Shown here: piece by piece, positions 42,002-44,943 of the stretch
Position numbering within the stretch: position 1 is the stretch's first letter
Layout of the letters: every line of letters starts with the position of its first letter
From: a virus
Virus record (IMG/VR): IMGVR_UViG_3300032282_005983
Span: 1 to 44,943 of that record
Direction: 5' to 3' (one strand)
DNA: 44,943 bases
The notes under the pieces: model-generated
Seen by the model: the letters and a program-made list of their open reading frames with translations, nothing else
Database searches by the model: none
What the model was told of the DNA's origin: nothing
Translations under genes and position numbers: made by a program

Positions 42002-42280
42002 ATGGCTGGCCCAAAAGGTATTGGCTTAACAAAGTGGTTTGATCAGAAATGGGTCAACATAGGTGCCCCTAAAAAGAAGGGTAAGTACCAGCCATGTGGG
42101 ACCTCAGGTAATGGTAGCAGTTATGCTAAGTGTGTTCCTGTAAATAAAGCACGTGCTATGTCTGCAGCTCAAAAAAAGAGTGCTGTACAAAGAAAAAGAG
42201 CTTCTGGAGTTCCTACAAAAGGAGTAAAGGGTCAAGCTCCTAAAAATGTGTCTACATTCAAGAAAAGCAAGAATAAATAG
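42002..42280 (+). CDS. conserved small basic protein with Cys pair (92 aa)
   Basis: 92 residues. GLTKWFDQKWVNIGAPKKKG, KYQPCGTSGNGSSYAKCVPV and then a basic helix (SAAQKKSAVQRKRASG) and Lys-rich tail. The KWF-x-KWV-x-I block with the two Cys is a pattern I recall from environmental phages and giant viruses; function unknown. Highly basic, consistent with nucleic-acid binding. Starts 7 bp after the preceding gene. Confidence 0.75.
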   Translation: MAGPKGIGLTKWFDQKWVNIGAPKKKGKYQPCGTSGNGSSYAKCVPVNKARAMSAAQKKSAVQRKRASGVPTKGVKGQAPKNVSTFKKSKNK

Positions 42281-42284
42281 ACTA

Positions 42285-42305
42285 CCGATCTAGTTGAGAA
42301 ATTAA
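42285..42305 (+). repeat. 21-bp repeat, copy 2, upstream of a gene start
   Basis: CCGATCTAGTTGAG then AAATTAA, one mismatch from 39657-39677. Placed 13 bp before ATG 42319 and 4 bp after the preceding stop. Confidence 0.6.
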
Positions 42306-42318
42306 AAAAGAAGGTCCT

Positions 42319-42489
42319 ATGAAGAAAAACGTAGCAAAAAATCCAAAGCTATGGGGACAAGCAAAAACGCAAGCAAAAAAGAAGTTTGACGTATACCCTA
42401 GCGCTTATGCAAATGCTTGGGCTGCTAAGTATTACAAAAGTAAAGGTGGAACCTGGAAAACAGTAAGTAGCAAAAAGGGTTCTAAATAA
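42319..42489 (+). CDS. small basic protein 7 (56 aa)
   Basis: 56 residues: PKLWGQAKTQAKKKFDVYPS then AYANAWAAKYYKSKGGTWKT, ending SSKKGSK. The YPSAYANAWAAKYYKSKGG block resembles a small phage family annotated as a domain of unknown function. Basic throughout. Its last 8 bp overlap the convergent minus gene. RBS AAGG. Confidence 0.72.
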   Translation: MKKNVAKNPKLWGQAKTQAKKKFDVYPSAYANAWAAKYYKSKGGTWKTVSSKKGSK

Positions 42490-42694
42490 TAACAAACTTG
42501 TCGTAAGGATAAACTAGACCTAAAGATCTACCATTATCCCAATCAACAGAAAGTTGATAGCAAAAACGCTTATTCTCAGTAAATTTACAAAACCAAGTTA
42601 TTACACCTTCAGAGAGGGCCTCGATTGGATCGGGGTCTTCTCCCATTTTTAGAAGTCTTATGCGTTTACCTACACATGATTCGTCAAGCACCAT
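42482..42694 (-). CDS. DUF4314-like small protein
   Basis: 70 residues: VGKRIRLLKMGEDPDPIEAL, then LSVDWDNGRSLGLVYPYDKF, matching the DUF4314 layout (G-RI-L-m--DP-Pi ... WDnG-sL), an SH3-like beta barrel found in phages and plasmids. Function unknown. Starts 11 bp inside the methyltransferase gene upstream on the minus strand. Confidence 0.7.
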   Translation of the reverse strand: MVLDESCVGKRIRLLKMGEDPDPIEALSEGVITWFCKFTENKRFCYQLSVDWDNGRSLGLVYPYDKFVII

Positions 42695-43259
42695 AGCTTA
42701 TTGACCTAGATTCTTCATAGTTGTTTATAAGACAGTTTATAGCAATACCAGAGGCGACCGCAGCATTTAGAGATCTCATGCATCCAGCCTGTGGGATATA
42801 ATATACCATAGGAGCATGAATAAGATGATCCTGGGGCAATCCAGAGCCCTCTAAGCCAATCAGAAGGCATGTGTCTATTGCTGGTTGTATTTGATGAATA
42901 GAAGTAAAAAAGGTAGGGGAGAGATCTGGGTAATGTTCGGGAAGTTCCAAAGGTGCCAACAGGATGCTTTCAGTCTGAACAAATTCATCAAAAGTAGAAT
43001 AATGAATTATATCAATATAATTATAAGCACCTACTGCACCGCGCTTATCCCATTTTTTTGTACCTATAATAAACATCTTAGAAAGACCAAAAGCACAAGC
43101 GTTTCTTACTACTCCAGCAAGATTGAAGTCATTTATGTCGTTATAGACAGCAACAGAAAAAGGATAAGAATTACCGGACTGCCAAGACTTTATATCTTTA
43201 ACAGATAAAGACTTTAAATGATCTTTTACGTTGAAAGGAAAGAATTTATTGGCGTCCAT
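42684..43259 (-). CDS. SpoU/TrmH-family RNA 2'-O-methyltransferase
   Basis: 191 residues from ATG 43259. DFNLAGVVRNACAFG is motif 1, LLIGLEGSGLPQDH motif 2, and CMRSLNAAVASGIAIN motif 3, together the knotted SPOUT fold that binds SAM. It would methylate ribose in tRNA or rRNA; a target cannot be predicted. In motif 2 the usual G-x-E-G is kept. An in-frame longer start at 43313 overlaps the upstream gene more. Confidence 0.85.
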   Translation of the reverse strand: MDANKFFPFNVKDHLKSLSVKDIKSWQSGNSYPFSVAVYNDINDFNLAGVVRNACAFGLSKMFIIGTKKWDKRGAVGAYNYIDIIHYSTFDEFVQTESILLAPLELPEHYPDLSPTFFTSIHQIQPAIDTCLLIGLEGSGLPQDHLIHAPMVYYIPQAGCMRSLNAAVASGIAINCLINNYEESRSISYGA

Positions 43260-43422
43260 GTTTATATTTATCCCAATCTGAAATAACCTCAATTGCTCCA
43301 CAATCACAACCATAATTTGGATTGTTAGAACTACAAGTCAGTAAGCATTTGTTAAAAGAAATAGAACGAGCAAGTAAAGCTTCAAGATATTGTATATGCT
43401 GATTAGTTACTTTATCGTTCAT
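43246..43422 (-). CDS. small Cys-containing hypothetical protein
   Basis: 58 residues from ATG 43422 (MNDKVTNQHIQYLEALLARS...). C-terminal Cys-rich part CLLTCSSNNPNYGCDCGAIE may hold a metal. The ATG lies in the last codons of the upstream membrane-protein gene (11-bp overlap). No family recognised. Confidence 0.5.
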   Translation of the reverse strand: MNDKVTNQHIQYLEALLARSISFNKCLLTCSSNNPNYGCDCGAIEVISDWDKYKHGRQ

Positions 43423-43558
43423 GTTTGGCTGCAATCGTAGCAAAAATAAAAGCAATCAAAAAAGCTATTATAGTGAAAAACCCGCCAATAATAGCACAGA
43501 CAGAAACTAATATAATTCCAATTATTACTGATAAGATTGCAATAAAGCTATTTGACAC
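43412..43558 (-). CDS. tiny membrane protein, GTG start (48 aa)
   Basis: 48 residues: (M)SNSFIAILSVIIGIILVSV, CAIIGGFFTIIAFLIAFIFA, then TIAAKHER. It is almost wholly hydrophobic, with two transmembrane segments and a basic end. The GTG at 43558 overlaps the upstream stop by 11 bp and the next ATG (43422) overlaps its 3' end, so it fits in the operon chain. It is easily missed by length cutoffs. Confidence 0.6.
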   Translation of the reverse strand: MSNSFIAILSVIIGIILVSVCAIIGGFFTIIAFLIAFIFATIAAKHER

Positions 43559-43961
43559 GACGAGCTTCTTCGGCTTGTATAGCAAGAACAACTGCCTCAG
43601 GAAGGGATATATATGGTTGAGCGTTCATTATAGCAATAATTTCTCGTAAACGTTCAATCTCATCAGCAGCTTCGCGGACTATCAAAGACCAACCATGACA
43701 GTCGCAAGCGCATACGTTATCGCACTCACAAGGTTCTTCGCACAAACACACGACAGTACGGTTCGCTAGATTGAAACACCCGTATTCCCCACAATACCAG
43801 CACTGTGATGGGCCAGGAGTGAGGCGCAGTTGGGTAACGATGTCGTCGTGCACAAATATACCATTTCGGTCAACCACTGCGGCTACACGGTCGCCAGCAG
43901 TGTGCGGACAGTCAACATCTATGGCGATGCGCCCATTGCATTTGCGACAGAACTCAGTCAT
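43548..43961 (-). CDS. Cys-rich zinc-binding-like protein with EIERLRE helix
   Basis: 137 residues. N-terminal CRKCNGR and CPHTAGDR, a central CWYCGEYGC, and then CLCEEPCECDNVCACDCHG form several likely metal sites. FVHDDIVTQLR and AADEIERLREIIA are segments shared with the following GC-rich genes. ATGACTGAG start with GGAGG RBS. Composition is clearly more GC-rich than the AT-rich genome around it, beginning here. Confidence 0.65.
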   Translation of the reverse strand: MTEFCRKCNGRIAIDVDCPHTAGDRVAAVVDRNGIFVHDDIVTQLRLTPGPSQCWYCGEYGCFNLANRTVVCLCEEPCECDNVCACDCHGWSLIVREAADEIERLREIIAIMNAQPYISLPEAVVLAIQAEEARRVK

Positions 43962-44034
43962 AGTGTGCCTCCTCCCATGCGCTCAAACATACCGAATTCG
44001 CTATGTTGGATGCGCTCGCGGTTTGGTCAGTCAC
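43954..44034 (-). CDS. 26-aa peptide from the duplicated element, copy 1
   Basis: (M)TDQTASASNIANSVCLSA then WEEAHYD. The GTG start overlaps the preceding stop by 8 bp (GTGACTGA) and its own stop overlaps the next ATG (ATGACTGA). Homologous to the peptide at 44813-44893. Most differences between the two are amino-acid changing, so the open frame may be a by-product of a conserved DNA element. Confidence 0.4.
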   Translation of the reverse strand: MTDQTASASNIANSVCLSAWEEAHYD

Positions 44035-44039
44035 GGCGA
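43975..44039 (-). repeat. 65-bp repeat copy 1 with a 22-bp palindrome
   Basis: 58 of 65 bases match 44834-44898. It holds a 22-bp palindrome (43986-44007) with one mismatch, 25 bp upstream of the minus-strand ATG at 43961. Probable operator/promoter, duplicated with the cassette. Confidence 0.8.
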
Positions 44040-44293
44040 ACCACGTCCCATGCGTCAAGAGCGGCATCCCAGTCGTCGTTGGCCTCAGCCAGTTCGTTGC
44101 CTTTGACCGACACACCGGGTGCATTGTCGATGGTGACGGCTGCTAGTCCGTCCCCCGCCAAACGAAGGCGGTCAACCTCGGCGCGTAGTCGTTGAATCTC
44201 GTCAGCGGCATCGCTCAGCAACGTCTGAACGATCCGGCTCTTGAGATCACGCGTACCCCAGTCACGTAAAATGATCACGATGTCGTCAGTCAC
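44027..44293 (-). CDS. coiled-coil protein of the TDDIV/ADEIxRLR family, copy A
   Basis: 88 residues: (M)TDDIVIILRDWGTRD, SDAADEIQRLRAEVDRLRLA, ending WDAALDAWDVVRRD. GTG 44293 is preceded by AGGAGG at 6 bp, which fixes this start against a longer frame. The ADEIxRLR helix is shared with the genes at 43961, 44606 and 44820. The pattern is common in actinophage-like small proteins, with no known function. The GTGACTGA start overlaps the preceding stop by 8 bp. Confidence 0.65.
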   Translation of the reverse strand: MTDDIVIILRDWGTRDLKSRIVQTLLSDAADEIQRLRAEVDRLRLAGDGLAAVTIDNAPGVSVKGNELAEANDDWDAALDAWDVVRRD

Positions 44294-44606
44294 GGCGAGC
44301 CTCCTCAACCAAAATATCCCATGCATCTCCTGCACGCTGTTCCCACCGGGCGTAAGTCTCCATATCGTCAGGGGGCCAACTGGCGGTTTCTGCCGCGACA
44401 TATTCTTTAATCATTGCACGCAACCGACCATTCTCAGCAACCTGGTTCATCAAAACCGTGACGTTGAGTGAGAGGGATGCGGTTGATTGGTCAACCTGTT
44501 CTCGCAGCCGTTCGATTTCCTCGATGACGGTGACGGTGAGGCCAGCGGGCATCCGCGCCTCGTTGGTGACAAAATAAGCCAGTTGCTCCACGATGTCGTC
44601 AGCCAC
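44286..44606 (-). CDS. coiled-coil protein of the same family, copy B
   Basis: 106 residues: (M)ADDIVEQLAYFVTNEARM, VIEEIERLREQVDQSTASLS, ending WDILVEEARRD. GTG 44606 (GTGGCTGAC) overlaps the upstream stop by 8 bp; a longer frame starting at 44708 would overlap the upstream gene. Same head (ADDIV), EIERLRE helix and RRD end as copy A, so a tandem duplication. Confidence 0.6.
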   Translation of the reverse strand: MADDIVEQLAYFVTNEARMPAGLTVTVIEEIERLREQVDQSTASLSLNVTVLMNQVAENGRLRAMIKEYVAAETASWPPDDMETYARWEQRAGDAWDILVEEARRD

Positions 44607-44820
44607 GGCGAGTTTCCAGCCATTTCTGCATCGCGTCGCGCAGCATTGCCCGATGGCCGAACGGTGCCCGAACAAGGACACAGATCGCGTATAGGCGTTC
44701 ACCAGCAACCCGCAATCGTTCGATCTCTCGTAGAGCGTCGGCGTGCGTCGGGAACTTGGCCAGCACGTCGAAACTCACGGGTCCACGAGTCTCAGTTTGT
44801 GAGAGGTCTGGGTCAGTCAT
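44599..44820 (-). CDS. small protein of the same family, diverged head
   Basis: 73 residues: MTDPDLSQTETRGPVSFDV, ALREIERLRVAGERLYAICV, ending MQKWLETRRG. ATGACTGAC start with GGAGG RBS 7 bp upstream. It keeps the ExERLR helix and RRx end but not DDIV. First full gene after the 65-bp element copy 2. Confidence 0.6.
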   Translation of the reverse strand: MTDPDLSQTETRGPVSFDVLAKFPTHADALREIERLRVAGERLYAICVLVRAPFGHRAMLRDAMQKWLETRRG

Positions 44821-44893
44821 GGCGGGCCTCCTGCCATGCGCTCAAATATACCGAATTAGGTATATTGAATGCGCTCGCGATTTGGTCAGTCAC
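44813..44893 (-). CDS. 26-aa peptide from the duplicated element, copy 2
   Basis: (M)TDQIASAFNIPNSVYLSA then WQEARHD. GTG 44893 with AAGGAGG just upstream (minus strand of 44899-44906), and a stop overlapping the next ATG (ATGACTGA). Paralogous to 43954-44034. Could be a real leader peptide or an accidental frame. Confidence 0.4.
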   Translation of the reverse strand: MTDQIASAFNIPNSVYLSAWQEARHD

Positions 44894-44898
44894 GGTGA
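44834..44898 (-). repeat. 65-bp repeat copy 2 with a 22-bp palindrome
   Basis: Second copy of 43975-44039. The palindrome (44845-44866) also has one mismatch. The C:G pair at its third position in copy 1 is T:A here, a compensated change. GGTATATTTG on the minus strand may be a -10. Confidence 0.8.
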
Positions 44899-44905
44899 GC
44901 CTCCT

Positions 44906-44943
44906 TGATTTGTAATCCGATCATATGATTCGTAATACGATCA
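44906..44943. repeat. tandem 18-bp repeats at the window edge
   Basis: TGATTTGTAATCCGATCA (44906-44923) and TGATTCGTAATACGATCA (44926-44943) match at 16 of 18 bases, 20 bp apart, with ATCATATGAT as a palindrome across the join. More copies may lie beyond the window. Could be an operator array upstream of the minus operon. Confidence 0.6.

Noticed and set aside
43425-43649. Plus-strand 74-residue frame in the minus operon
   Set aside because: It is antisense to the small membrane protein and the Cys-rich gene; no RBS.
44487-44915. Plus-strand 142-residue frame at the right end
   Set aside because: Shadow of GC-rich minus genes, which have RBS sites, paralogues and coupled starts.
1-44943. 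tRNA genes and CRISPR arrays
   Set aside because: No cloverleaf with a GTTCRA-type arm was recognised, and no regularly spaced repeats with unique spacers were seen; the repeats found are pairs.

Overview
This window looks like part of a large, AT-rich tailed-bacteriophage genome. Genes are short, packed on long same-strand runs and often overlap by a few bases (ATGA, TTGA, TAATG). They encode a phage-type DNA metabolism set: monomeric B12-dependent ribonucleotide reductase, flavin-dependent thymidylate synthase (ThyX), MazG-like pyrophosphohydrolase, dNMP-kinase-like protein, DnaB-type helicase, archaeo-eukaryotic-type primase, C-family (DnaE-like) DNA polymerase, several PD-(D/E)XK nucleases, a sigma-like factor, an endolysin and a tail-fibre-like protein. 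No terminase, portal, capsid or tRNA gene is recognisable, so the virion module lies mostly outside. The host is not identifiable with certainty. An actinobacterium is possible: there is an MSMEG_6728-like protein, ThyX, putative leaderless promoters, and a GC-rich right end of a kind I associate with actinophages. This is inference.

Layout. Positions 1-5.4 kb: end of one gene, a strong promoter with a structured leader, then an operon with RNR, ThyX and small proteins. Positions 5.4-20.8 kb: a long glycan island with a DNA-repair-like and nucleotidase-like insertion at 6.1-7.6 kb. It holds about a dozen glycosyltransferases of different folds (GT2, DUF616-like, GT10-like, GT9-like, GT-B, STELLO-like, GT25, GT11), three methyltransferases, split HldE-type heptose kinase and nucleotidyltransferase, a GDP-mannose dehydratase-family enzyme and a GDP-mannose 3,5-epimerase-like enzyme, plus a HAD protein and a cupin. 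Positions 20.8-35.6 kb: a Vsr-like nuclease and an RHH protein, then replication and recombination genes, with the endolysin on the minus strand. Positions 35.6-40.7 kb: tail-fibre-like protein, one more glycosyltransferase, a bidirectional terminator, minus-strand dNMP kinase, then a membrane/coiled-coil protein and an Ala-rich protein. Positions 40.8-42.5 kb: seven tandem, very small, Lys-rich basic proteins. Positions 42.5-44.9 kb: a minus-strand operon whose upstream part is clearly more GC-rich. It is built from related coiled-coil proteins joined by stereotyped (A/G)TG-RCTGA start/stop overlaps, with a duplicated element carrying a 22-bp palindrome.

How the genes work together. RNR, ThyX, MazG, the HD protein and the dNMP kinase would supply dNTPs to the DnaB/AEP/DnaE replisome. 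The glycan island appears to make activated heptose and a GDP-mannose-derived sugar (GDP-L-galactose or a 6-deoxyhexose) and transfer them, probably to the virion, phage DNA or host surface; the acceptor cannot be read from sequence. The most unusual parts are the heptose/GDP-L-galactose glycan island with its 80-bp gene-conversion tract, the cluster of basic proteins, and the repeated GC-rich cassette at the right end.
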